Assembly: GCA_003153585.1 (NCBI GenBank) | Contig: PLZZ01000199.1 | Location: 1,227 to 7,420 of the forward strand | DNA length: 6,194 bases | Origin: Acidobacteriota bacterium | GTDB lineage: Bacteria > Acidobacteriota > Terriglobia > Acidiferrales > UBA7541 | Reading direction: 5' to 3' | Shown here: in pieces, positions 1-6,120 of the stretch | Layout of the letters: each line of letters starts with the position of its first letter | Numbering within the stretch: position 1 is the first letter of the stretch | Translations under genes and position numbers: made by a program | The notes under the pieces: model-generated | The model's database searches: none | Told to the model about the DNA's origin: nothing | The model's input: the letters and a program-made list of their open reading frames with translations, nothing else

Positions 1-2
1 CA

Positions 3-9
3 CTCCTTT
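3..9 (-). promoter_or_regulatory. Shine-Dalgarno of the next, off-window gene
   Basis: Read on the minus strand, these bases are AAAGGAG, 11 nt past the TAA stop of the ABC ATPase gene. Its start codon would lie just outside the window. The tight spacing suggests a co-transcribed second gene, and for ABC-2 exporters the usual partner is the membrane permease. The SD is seen; the identity of the gene is inference. Confidence 0.55.
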
Positions 10-20
10 ATCGGATGGCC

Positions 21-980
21 TTAACTGGACGACTGCGCGTGGGCCGCGTCGTCGGTGGTGAGTTCGAGGAAGATGTCTTCGAGACTCAGGCTCACGCCGT
101 GCAGTTCGTAAAGCGGCCAGCCATGTTCCACAATTTTCGCCGCGACCTGGCTGCGAATGTCATTCCCTTGTGCCGCCTCCACCGTAACCGTCTGACGGCT
201 TCCGGCACGGGCCGGCTCTATCACCACGCGGCTCGCTCCCGGAATTTCTGACAGCACGTCGCGAAGCAATTTTTCCGGGGCCTCCGTTTCAATGTGAATT
301 TTTTGGCCGCCTTTTAGCTGCGAGGTCAAATTCTGCGGCGTATCCACCGCGGCAATTTTGCCCTTATTGATGATGACCACGCGGTCGCAGGTCATGCTGA
401 CTTCCGGCAGGATGTGCGTGGAAAGAATGATGGTGTGGTTCCCAGCCAGACCTTTGATTAGATTGCGAACTTCAATAATCTGCTTGGGGTCCAGGCCGAC
501 GGTGGGCTCATCGAGAATGATAACGTCAGGATCGTGCACGAGCGCCTGTGCGATGCCCACGCGCTGCTTGTAACCGCGCGACAGCCGTTTGATAAGTTCG
601 GAACGCCGGTCTTCCAGGTTGGTTTTTCTCAGAGCGTCATCGATGCGGGCGGGACGCCGCTCCGCCGGAACGTTTTTGATACGGGCGACAAAATCGAGGT
701 AGGTCTCGACCGTCATGTCAGGATATAGCGGCGGATTTTCAGGCAGGTACCCGATCCGGCGACGGACTTCCATGGATTCACGGAACACATCGAACCCCGC
801 AACCCGCGCGGTCCCGGACGTGGCCGGCATATAGCCGGTCAAGATACGCATCGTGGTCGTTTTCCCGGCGCCGTTGGGCCCCAGAAAACCGAGAATCTCA
901 CCCTTGTTCACTGTGAACGAAACATGGTCCACGGCTGTGACTGAACCGTACGATTTCGTCAGGTCCTGAACTTCAATCAA
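21..980 (-). CDS. ABC-2 type exporter, ATP-binding protein (GldA/CcmA-like)
   Basis: This is the cytoplasmic ATPase subunit of an ABC transporter, 319 residues, expected to drive an ABC-2 membrane permease in export. The nucleotide-binding domain fills about residues 1-215. It shows Walker A GPNGAGKTT (34-42), a Q-loop region YLPENPPLYP (78-87) with Glu81 where Gln is usual, a signature LSRGYKQR (133-140) replacing canonical LSGGQ, Walker B VIILDEP (153-159) with catalytic Glu158, a D-loop GLDP (162-165) and switch His189 in STH. The LPE and LSxGY variants are normal for the GldA-like branch, so I read them as subfamily marks rather than damage. Residues 215-319 form the C-terminal extension common in this branch. 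The start is TTG at 978-980, chosen because a strong SD lies 5 nt upstream and MIEVQDLTKSYG is a typical N-terminus. No permease is in the window; the SD at 3-9 suggests it follows directly. The substrate cannot be told. Confidence 0.93.
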   Translation of the reverse strand: MIEVQDLTKSYGSVTAVDHVSFTVNKGEILGFLGPNGAGKTTTMRILTGYMPATSGTARVAGFDVFRESMEVRRRIGYLPENPPLYPDMTVETYLDFVARIKNVPAERRPARIDDALRKTNLEDRRSELIKRLSRGYKQRVGIAQALVHDPDVIILDEPTVGLDPKQIIEVRNLIKGLAGNHTIILSTHILPEVSMTCDRVVIINKGKIAAVDTPQNLTSQLKGGQKIHIETEAPEKLLRDVLSEIPGASRVVIEPARAGSRQTVTVEAAQGNDIRSQVAAKIVEHGWPLYELHGVSLSLEDIFLELTTDDAAHAQSSS

Positions 981-984
981 GGTA

Positions 985-991
985 CTCCTCC
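985..991 (-). promoter_or_regulatory. Strong SD fixing the TTG start of the ABC ATPase
   Basis: On the minus strand these bases read GGAGGAG and end 4 nt before the TTG at 978-980. This near-perfect SD compensates for the weak start codon and decides the start. Confidence 0.8.
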
Positions 992-1036
992 AAACAAGGG
1001 CGCACTACGCGTTTCCCGAGCGCTTCCAAACCAATC

Positions 1037-1066
1037 TTTATACTAAAGTTGGGGGAAAATTGAAAA
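1037..1066 (-). promoter_or_regulatory. Candidate sigma-70-like promoter for the ABC ATPase
   Basis: On the minus strand TTTTCA (1061-1066) is followed after 18 nt by TATAAA (1037-1042), giving a leader of about 50 nt before the TTG start. The -10 matches 5 of 6 consensus bases and the -35 4 of 6. A small inverted repeat CTTTA-TAC-TAAAG (1036-1048) overlaps the -10. The prediction is weak. Confidence 0.35.
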
Positions 1067-1401
1067 TCCACGAGATTGTGGTTACAGGAGCGAGCGATCA
1101 GTGCACCCGATTGAGATGCAGCGGGTGCCGCCGGGAGTTGTCAAGGAACTGCCGCTGCGAATGATCTCGCTGGCATTGGGTTGCACTGGGCCAAATTTGC
1201 CGCCGAAGATGGGGCTGGCTAATAATTCATTGTCTGCCTTAAAATGAAGCACATAACAGGCAACGGCCTTGTCATCCAGCGCATCCACATTGCGTACAGA
1301 TGCAGCTTATCGTTCGTAATCCGAAATGCTGAGCCAGGTGCAGCGAGAGCCTGGAACGATGAAACGAGCGACGCGGATAGATGGGCGTCGGGAGATGTGC
1401 G

Positions 1402-1430
1402 TTGACACATCGCAGCCGTTTTGTTATTCA
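1402..1430 (+). promoter_or_regulatory. Candidate promoter of the lipoprotein gene
   Basis: A perfect TTGACA -35 box (1402-1407) is followed after 17 nt by a poor -10, TATTCA (1425-1430). Transcription would begin near 1437, leaving a leader of about 80 nt before ATG 1517. If real, it rules out the in-frame TTG at 1421 as the translation start, since that codon would lie upstream of the transcript. Confidence 0.35.
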
Positions 1431-1516
1431 ATTTGTTTCGCATTCTTAGCCGGCGATTCGGCAACGGGTTCTGTCCCACCACTCTGGGCGGATCTGAAAA
1501 AGAAATCCAAGGTGAT

Positions 1517-4288
1517 ATGACAATTTCGAAGGCGTATGCCCAAATGTTCGAAAACGCCCGAAGCCGGCAGAGAAATCTCGCTGACGTCGCGTCCCCTAGT
1601 TTTCGACTGGCGCCGGTGCGATTGCTTGCTTGCGCACTGATGGCTTTTCTCGGCGTCGGATTTCTCGCGGGTTGCGGAGGCGGCGGCAATTCCATCACGC
1701 TGGAAGTGCTGCCGAACACGGCGCAAACAGTGGACCAAGGCCAGGTGATTCAATTCACCGCGATTCTGGGCAACGACACGGGCAACCAAGGCGTCACCTG
1801 GAAGCCGCTCACTGGCTCGGGCTGCGCGGGCACCGGTTGCGGCACTTTAACGAACGTCACCAAAACTTCGGTGACCTACACCGCGCCCACTAATAGTTCG
1901 ATTGCGCTTACGGTCAGTTTGAAGGCAGTCGCCAATGGGAATTCCGGCGCGAATGTAACCACGATGATAAGCGTGGTTCTCCCTCCCAGTTTTACGACCA
2001 TCACTCTTAATAACGGATCGAACGGTGCGCAGTACGGCGAGCAAATCGTAGTGACGGGCGGTGTTGCACCGTTAGTTTTCAGCGTGGTCTGTCCGAACAA
2101 CCAAACGAGCTGTCTCCCGCCTGGATTGACCTTGAATCAAAACGGATTCCTGCTCGGAACGCCCACCACATCCGGCACATATACATTTTTCGTGAAAGCG
2201 ACCGACCGCGGCGGGATACCACAGACTGGCCAGCCTCCGCCTTTTTCGGTCACGTCCACGCTTTTCACCGTGACGATTAATCCGGCTCAGCCGCTTTCCG
2301 TCAGCACAACCTCGCTGCCCCCCGGAACTATCGGTCAGATGTATAACGTGGCGCTGGCGGCAAGGGGCGGAGCAACTCCATTTACCTGGAGCGTGCCGGC
2401 GAACAGTTTGCCTCCCGGCCTGGCCTTGAATACATCCACGGGCCAAATTTCAGGCATTCCGACGACGGTCGGTTCCTTTCCACTCACGGCCACAGTGCGG
2501 GACTCTTCCGTTCCGGTGCAAACGGCTACGTCTGGTCCGCTCACTATCTTGATCCAAACGCCTCAACCGCTGCAGGCCATCACCGCGCCACTGCCCGCTG
2601 GAATGACTGCAACGTCCTACAGTGCGAATCTAATCGCGACTGGCGGAGTTCCGCCTTACACCTGGAGTGTGATAACCGGTCAGCTCCCGGCGGGGCTGAC
2701 TCTTAACGCCCAAACGGGCAACATCTCAGGAATTCCTATTCTCGTGGGCACTTCGAATTTCACAGTTCAAGTGCGGGATTCCGCTGTCGGCGCAGGCGGC
2801 CCGGCAACGGCGACGCAACAACTCCATATCACTATTACAACCGGTACGACGAGCAGCGATTCCCTGATCAGCGGATCCTACAGTTTCCTCTTCAGCGGAT
2901 TCGATGCGAATGGAACGGTAGTTATGGCGGGTAACTTTTTGACGGATGGAGCCGGGGGGGTCTCTAGCGGCCAGGAAGACATCAATCGCGTAACCGGCGT
3001 TGTGGTTGGCGCGGGTCTGACGGGTAGCTATTCGGTTGGAACGGATGGCCGCGGCACCATGCAGTTGGTCGCGTCGACTGGAACCGGCACCGTGTTTACC
3101 GCCAATTATCTACTGGCGCTCGATTCGGCCGGCAACATTCACGTGATCGAGGATGAGACGACTCCCACGAACGGCGTAGGAATTACGCACGGCTCAGGAA
3201 TTATGAAACCCGCTATCGGGACGTTTACAGCGGCAAACTTCGCCGGCAATTACGCGTTTGAATTCACAGGCCAGGATTTTTTGACTGAGCCAACCGTACT
3301 CGCCGGTGCACTCACTGCCGATAACTCTCAGAACTTCAGCGCGGGCACCGCGGATTTTAACGACGGAGGCGTGTATTCTCCGCTCCTTTCTCTCACCGGC
3401 AACTTCAGCGTGGGGAACGCGAATTCGAAGGGCGTCGCTACCATGACTTTTCAACCGCCGACGAGCGCCGCGACGACGCTCACGTTTACGTTTTATTTCG
3501 CTTCCTCCAACGATATTTTGTTCGCGGAGATTGACACGGCGACTACAACGAATCCTCTTCCCAGACTCAGCGGCGAGATGTTTCTTCAGAACACGACAAC
3601 CCAATTCAATCAGTCGGTATTGCAAGGCGCCGGCGTTGTAACCGGCACGGGGCTCGCGGGCACGGGACTCGCGGGCTCGAACTCGACCGTTTTCGCGGGT
3701 CTGTTGGCGTCGCCTTCCGGCGATGGAAGCGCGAGTCTGAGCTACGACCAAAATGATGGCGGTACCATCTCGCTGCAGAATTCGCTTTCTGGTACTTATC
3801 AAGTGTTGCAGAACGGCCGCGTAGGATTCACGAATCTGGGTAACCGGCTGGCTGCGGCTTACCTCACTGGCCCCAATCAAGGATTCATCATTGGTTCTGA
3901 CTCGGCTGCGACATACGGGCTTCTGGAGCAGCAAACCAACTCGCCGTATTCTGTCTCGTCCGTTCAAGGCAGCTATGTGCTCTCCGCGCCCAAGGAAGCG
4001 GACACTCTAGCCGTAAATATGATTGGCCAGTTAAGCTCGGCGGGCGCCGGAAACATAGTGGGCACGCTGGACGAATTTATTCCGCCCAGCACTCCGTCCA
4101 CGGACCTTGCTTTCTCGGCCAATTACACGGTCACGCCGGACGGTCGAGGGACTATGACGCCGATTCTGATTGCGGGGTTCCCGTCGAATCTTATTCTCTA
4201 TGTGGTTTCGCCGAGCAGCGTGCGAATGATTCCCGTGGATTCAAATCCGGGGAATGGCCATCCACAAGTCATTTTCCTCAGCCACTAG
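1517..4288 (+). CDS. Large multidomain surface lipoprotein (Ig-like, He_PIG repeats, acidobacterial-type C-terminal modules)
   Basis: The protein has 923 residues and is predicted to be exported and lipid-anchored. A hydrophobic stretch (about 36-50) ends in the lipobox LAGC, with the lipidated Cys at 53, followed by a Gly-rich linker; the 35-residue region before the hydrophobic core is long for a signal peptide. Residues 60-155 look like a bacterial Ig-like domain with a Cys pair (C103, C108) before GTLTNVT. Residues 158-445 hold three He_PIG-type repeats, each with P-P/A-GL, a G-x-P turn and a terminal D; the first carries C192 and C199. Residues 448-923 hold four degenerate beta-rich modules. 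I see no catalytic motif, so adhesion or a structural surface role is inference. I chose ATG 1517 because AAGGTG precedes it by about 4 nt. The longest open frame begins at TTG 1421 and would add 32 residues, but it has no SD and overlaps a candidate promoter; ATG 1640 would give a shorter, more conventional signal peptide. The gene is monocistronic in this window and convergent with msrB. Confidence 0.85.
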   Translation: MTISKAYAQMFENARSRQRNLADVASPSFRLAPVRLLACALMAFLGVGFLAGCGGGGNSITLEVLPNTAQTVDQGQVIQFTAILGNDTGNQGVTWKPLTGSGCAGTGCGTLTNVTKTSVTYTAPTNSSIALTVSLKAVANGNSGANVTTMISVVLPPSFTTITLNNGSNGAQYGEQIVVTGGVAPLVFSVVCPNNQTSCLPPGLTLNQNGFLLGTPTTSGTYTFFVKATDRGGIPQTGQPPPFSVTSTLFTVTINPAQPLSVSTTSLPPGTIGQMYNVALAARGGATPFTWSVPANSLPPGLALNTSTGQISGIPTTVGSFPLTATVRDSSVPVQTATSGPLTILIQTPQPLQAITAPLPAGMTATSYSANLIATGGVPPYTWSVITGQLPAGLTLNAQTGNISGIPILVGTSNFTVQVRDSAVGAGGPATATQQLHITITTGTTSSDSLISGSYSFLFSGFDANGTVVMAGNFLTDGAGGVSSGQEDINRVTGVVVGAGLTGSYSVGTDGRGTMQLVASTGTGTVFTANYLLALDSAGNIHVIEDETTPTNGVGITHGSGIMKPAIGTFTAANFAGNYAFEFTGQDFLTEPTVLAGALTADNSQNFSAGTADFNDGGVYSPLLSLTGNFSVGNANSKGVATMTFQPPTSAATTLTFTFYFASSNDILFAEIDTATTTNPLPRLSGEMFLQNTTTQFNQSVLQGAGVVTGTGLAGTGLAGSNSTVFAGLLASPSGDGSASLSYDQNDGGTISLQNSLSGTYQVLQNGRVGFTNLGNRLAAAYLTGPNQGFIIGSDSAATYGLLEQQTNSPYSVSSVQGSYVLSAPKEADTLAVNMIGQLSSAGAGNIVGTLDEFIPPSTPSTDLAFSANYTVTPDGRGTMTPILIAGFPSNLILYVVSPSSVRMIPVDSNPGNGHPQVIFLSH
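1988..2851 (+). repeat. Three tandem He_PIG-type Ig repeats within the lipoprotein
   Basis: The repeats are about 92-98 residues apart, marked by PPGL at residue 201, PPGL at 299 and PAGL at 391. Each has the order G-G-x-x-P-x-x-(F/W)-S-V, P-x-GL-x-L-(N), G-(T/I)-P-x-x-x-G, then a strand ending in D. Copies two and three are closest to each other (ISGIP, VRDS). Copy one is more divergent and alone has a Cys pair. This fits the putative-Ig family found in bacterial surface proteins. Confidence 0.8.
2954..2960 (+). other. Seven-G homopolymer inside the lipoprotein gene
   Basis: The tract encodes two glycines in the D-G-A-G-G-V loop of the first C-terminal module. The frame is intact here. Such tracts can slip during replication or be miscounted in sequencing; one base gained or lost would truncate the protein roughly halfway. 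Confidence 0.6.
3644..3673 (+). repeat. 15-bp tandem duplication (GTGLA twice)
   Basis: Two adjacent 15-bp copies differ at one base (GGCACGGGGCTCGCG and GGCACGGGACTCGCG). They keep the frame and repeat five residues in a loop of the third C-terminal module. This is probably a recent slippage product. Confidence 0.8.
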
Positions 4289-4318
4289 AGATATTCGTGG
4301 AGTAGTTTGGAAGCGTGC

Positions 4319-4334
4319 CGCGGAGTTCGCCGCG
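4319..4334 (+). terminator. Weak hairpin between convergent genes
   Basis: CGCGG (4319-4323) pairs with CCGCG (4330-4334) around a 6-nt loop, 30 nt after the lipoprotein stop and touching the msrB stop. On the plus strand it is followed by a pyrimidine-rich stretch rather than a clean T-run; on the minus strand no T-run follows. The 5-bp stem is short, so it is at best a poor intrinsic terminator. Confidence 0.25.
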
Positions 4335-4739
4335 CTATTTCTTCTTATCTTCCTCAAGGCGCAAGGCTGCAGAATTGATGCAATATCGCAGGCCTGTGGG
4401 GTTGGGACCGTCCTCGAAGACATGGCCTAGATGCGCGTCACAGCGGCTGCAAATAGCCTCCGTGCGCGTCATTCCATGGCTGCTGTCGCGCTCCATCTCG
4501 ACATTCTCCGCCGCGATGGGTTGGTAGTAGCTGGGCCAGCCTGAACCGGAATGGTATTTCGCGTCGGAGCTGAAAAGGGGCTGCCCGCAGCAAACGCAAA
4601 CGTATGTGCCCTTGGTTTCCGTGTCTGCATACTCGCCGGTGAAAGGCGGTTCAGTCCCCTTCTTCCGCGTCACCTCGTATTGTTCTTCCGTCAGCTTCGA
4701 ACGCCATTCTGCGTCGTCCTTCTTAATTTTGTCGGTCAT
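4335..4739 (-). CDS. msrB: Peptide-methionine (R)-S-oxide reductase MsrB
   Basis: MsrB reduces the R epimer of methionine sulfoxide in proteins, repairing oxidative damage with thioredoxin as the usual reductant. The 134-residue product is a full-length, single-domain MsrB with no signal peptide, so it should act in the cytoplasm. Visible motifs are GTEPPFTG (28-35), the zinc CxxC pairs C48/C51 and C97/C100, GSGWPSYY (65-72), SHGM (87-90), CDAHLGHVF (100-108) and RYCINS (118-123), which carries the catalytic Cys120. In many MsrBs the GxGWP motif is GCGWP and that Cys resolves the sulfenic acid. Here it is Ser66, as in the known class lacking this resolving Cys; direct reduction by thioredoxin or use of another Cys such as C50 is inference. 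The ATG at 4737-4739 has no SD, but a good promoter ends 6 nt upstream, suggesting a leaderless mRNA. The gene is divergent from the thiolase and has no msrA beside it. Confidence 0.97.
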   Translation of the reverse strand: MTDKIKKDDAEWRSKLTEEQYEVTRKKGTEPPFTGEYADTETKGTYVCVCCGQPLFSSDAKYHSGSGWPSYYQPIAAENVEMERDSSHGMTRTEAICSRCDAHLGHVFEDGPNPTGLRYCINSAALRLEEDKKK

Positions 4740-4745
4740 GCGTGT

Positions 4746-4773
4746 ATTTTACACCGGGTGCGGTTGTTTTCAA
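4746..4773 (-). promoter_or_regulatory. msrB promoter, probably giving a leaderless mRNA
   Basis: On the minus strand TTGAAA (4768-4773), a 16-nt spacer and TAAAAT (4746-4751) form a good sigma-70-like promoter, with 5 of 6 matches in each box. Only 6 nt separate the -10 from the ATG, so transcription should begin at or within a base or two of the start codon, which also has no SD. Two 13-bp inverted repeats with 5-bp arms overlap the boxes: 4742-4754 over the -10 and 4764-4776 over the -35, centred 22 bp apart. Confidence 0.6.
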
Positions 4774-4817
4774 CAAATCCAGCTTGGAAAGCGCTGACCT
4801 GCGTTGGCCGACGCGAA

Positions 4818-4845
4818 TAGAAACTCGACGAGTGTCAGCTATACT
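4818..4845 (+). promoter_or_regulatory. Candidate promoter of the thiolase gene
   Basis: TATACT (4840-4845), 5 of 6 matches to the -10 consensus, follows TAGAAA (4818-4823), 4 of 6 to the -35, after 16 nt. Transcription would start near 4852, giving a leader of about 63 nt before GTG 4915. An 8-bp palindrome GCGGCCGC (4849-4856) covers the predicted start. Confidence 0.5.
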
Positions 4846-4858
4846 GGAGCGGCCGCCT

Positions 4859-4872
4859 AACGACCGGTCGTT
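4859..4872. promoter_or_regulatory. 14-bp perfect palindrome, candidate operator for the thiolase gene
   Basis: AACGACCGGTCGTT is an exact palindrome. One base further out on each side is unmatched and the next pair (C4857, G4874) matches again, giving 18 bp with one mismatched pair. It begins 13 nt after the predicted -10, so a bound repressor would block the early transcript. GACCGGTC-centred palindromes resemble operators of TetR-family regulators of acyl-CoA and aromatic catabolism as I remember them; that link is inference. No regulator gene lies in the window. Confidence 0.55.
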
Positions 4873-4904
4873 TGCAGTGTATCAATTCGTGACGCGAACT
4901 TTTT

Positions 4905-4908
4905 GGAG
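4905..4908 (+). promoter_or_regulatory. SD fixing the GTG start of the thiolase
   Basis: GGAG lies 6 nt before GTG 4915. The upstream in-frame TTG at 4903 overlaps this SD and is not a credible start; GTG 4915 also gives the family's usual N-terminus. Confidence 0.75.
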
Positions 4909-4914
4909 ACTGCT

Positions 4915-6120
4915 GTGAATGAGGTTTTCATTTGTGACGCGATTCGCACGCCGTTTGGCCGGTACGGGGGCGCGCTGGCTTCAATTCGCACCGACGATCT
5001 AGCGGCCATCCCACTGCGCGGACTAATCGAGCGCAATCCGCGAGTGGATTGGATGGCGCTCGATGACGTCGTCTTCGGCTGCGCGAACCAGGCGGGAGAA
5101 GATAACCGCAACGTCGCGCGCATGGCTGTGCTGCTCGCGGGGCTTCCCAAGGAAATTTCCGGTTCCACCGTGAATCGGCTCTGCGGTTCCAGCATGGACG
5201 CCATCGGCGTCGCGGCTCGCGCTATCAAATCGGGAGAAGCGGATTTAATCATCGCGGGTGGAGTTGAAAGCATGACGCGCGCTCCGTTTGTGATGGGCAA
5301 AGCTGACAGCGCGTTTAGCCGCGCTGCGGAAACGTTTGACACCACCATCGGCTGGCGTTTCGTAAATCCGCTGATGAAAAGCAAGTACGGCGTCGACTCC
5401 ATGCCGGAAACCGCGGAAAACGTTGCGGACGAGTTTCACGTCTCGCGAGCGGACCAGGACGCTTTCGCTTTGCGCACGCAGCAGCGCTGGGCGCGAGCCC
5501 ATGCCGCGGGCTTTTTCAAACGCGAGATTTTCCCAGTTTCGATTCCGCAGAAAAAAGGCGATCCCAAGATTTTTGATACCGACGAACATCCTAGACCGGA
5601 CACCACCCTCGAAGCGCTGGCGAAGCTTAAGCCCATAGTAAAACCGAATGGAACCGTAACCGCGGGAAACGCTTCCGGCGTGAATGACGGGGCGTGCGCA
5701 CTTATCATCGCTTCCAAAACGGCCGCTTCACAATATGGCCTAACGCCTCTCGCTCGCATTGTCGCAACCACCGCCGTGGGAGTCGCGCCCCGCATAATGG
5801 GATTCGCTCCCGCGCCCGCCACGCGCAAAATCCTCGACAAGACCGGGCTAAAACTTTCGCAAATGGACGTGATCGAACTCAATGAAGCATTCGCGGCGCA
5901 GGCCCTTGCGGTCACGCGCGATCTGGGCCTGGCGGATGACGCCGCGCACGTAAACCCCAATGGAGGCGCCATCGCTATCGGACATCCGCTGGGTGCAAGC
6001 GGCGCCCGCCTGGTAACCACAGCGACCTATCAGCTGCAGACAATCAAGGCGCGCTACGCTCTTTGCACTATGTGCATTGGCGTAGGGCAAGGCATCGCTA
6101 CAATCATCGAACGCTGCTGA
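4915..6120 (+). CDS. pcaF: 3-oxoadipyl-CoA thiolase (beta-ketoadipyl-CoA thiolase)
   Basis: This cytoplasmic thiolase cleaves 3-oxoadipyl-CoA with CoA to succinyl-CoA and acetyl-CoA, the final step of the beta-ketoadipate pathway (PcaF) and of phenylacetate degradation (PaaJ). From GTG 4915 it has 401 residues, the normal family length. Nucleophilic Cys90 lies in NRLCGSS, NEAFA at 323-327, His357 in GHPLGASGAR and the acid/base Cys387 in CTMCIGVGQG. Subfamily blocks strongly match PcaF/PaaJ rather than generic acetoacetyl-CoA thiolases: FICDAIRTPFGRYGGAL, GCANQAGEDNRNVARMA, VESMTRAPFVMGKA, TIGWRFVNPLM, DSMPETAENVA and HVNPNGGAIAIGHPLG. PcaF and PaaJ cannot be separated by sequence alone and no other pca or paa gene is visible, so the pathway is open. 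All catalytic residues are present. The gene is divergent from msrB and has its own candidate promoter with a palindromic operator in the leader. Confidence 0.95.
   Translation: MNEVFICDAIRTPFGRYGGALASIRTDDLAAIPLRGLIERNPRVDWMALDDVVFGCANQAGEDNRNVARMAVLLAGLPKEISGSTVNRLCGSSMDAIGVAARAIKSGEADLIIAGGVESMTRAPFVMGKADSAFSRAAETFDTTIGWRFVNPLMKSKYGVDSMPETAENVADEFHVSRADQDAFALRTQQRWARAHAAGFFKREIFPVSIPQKKGDPKIFDTDEHPRPDTTLEALAKLKPIVKPNGTVTAGNASGVNDGACALIIASKTAASQYGLTPLARIVATTAVGVAPRIMGFAPAPATRKILDKTGLKLSQMDVIELNEAFAAQALAVTRDLGLADDAAHVNPNGGAIAIGHPLGASGARLVTTATYQLQTIKARYALCTMCIGVGQGIATIIERC

Larger units (their letters stand above)
992..1516. other. Long spacer between divergent genes; no gene recognised
   Basis: The spacer separates the minus-strand ABC ATPase from the plus-strand lipoprotein. 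I see no tRNA, riboswitch or mobile element in it. It holds a weak minus-strand promoter near 1037-1066 and a TTGACA box at 1402. Two overlapping short open frames occupy 1082-1290: a minus-strand frame of 68 codons (GTG start near 1288, stop at 1082) and a plus-strand frame (GTG 1101 to TGA 1248-1250, 49 codons) with AGGAG 10 nt upstream. I recognise neither product. A small inverted repeat CCAGG/CCTGG (1334-1338 and 1350-1354) has an 11-nt loop and no T-run. The simplest reading is untranslated regulatory DNA, possibly with decayed coding sequence. Confidence 0.5.
2858..4285 (+). repeat. Four degenerate C-terminal modules of about 110-130 residues
   Basis: The modules start near residues 448, 569, 690 and 811. 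Shared landmarks in order are G-x-Y near the start, an acidic D-x-N turn (D488/N490, D613/N615, D744/N746, and D852 without the Asn), then a G/A-x-Y/F-x-V strand (GSYSV, GNFSV, GTYQV, ANYTV), usually followed by a Gly-Arg turn (GRGT in modules 1 and 4, GRVG in module 3), then a hydrophobic strand ending at an acidic residue. Module 4 is C-terminal and the protein ends just after it. I know similar modules from acidobacterial proteins but cannot name a family. Confidence 0.6.

Noticed and set aside
21..980. LSRGY signature and LPE in the Q-loop as signs of a defective ATPase
   Set aside because: These variants are usual in the GldA-like ABC-2 exporter branch, and Walker A, Walker B Glu and switch His are intact.
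1334..1354. CCAGG/CCTGG inverted repeat as a terminator or RNA element
   Set aside because: The stem has only 5 bp with an 11-nt loop and no T-run, and no gene ends nearby.
1219..1719. Minus-strand open frame of 166 codons overlapping the lipoprotein start
   Set aside because: It is antisense to the signal peptide and Ig domain, has no SD and resembles no family I know.
3194..3967. Long minus-strand open frame (257 codons) inside the lipoprotein gene
   Set aside because: It is antisense to a well-supported coding region, is rich in Arg and Ser as expected for a shadow frame, and shows no recognisable domain or SD.
4903..4914. TTG at 4903 as the thiolase start
   Set aside because: It overlaps the GGAG Shine-Dalgarno sequence that serves GTG 4915, and the shorter product matches the family N-terminus.
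5436..6020. Minus-strand open frame (194 codons) inside the thiolase gene
   Set aside because: The plus strand encodes a highly conserved thiolase over the same bases; the antisense frame is a composition effect.
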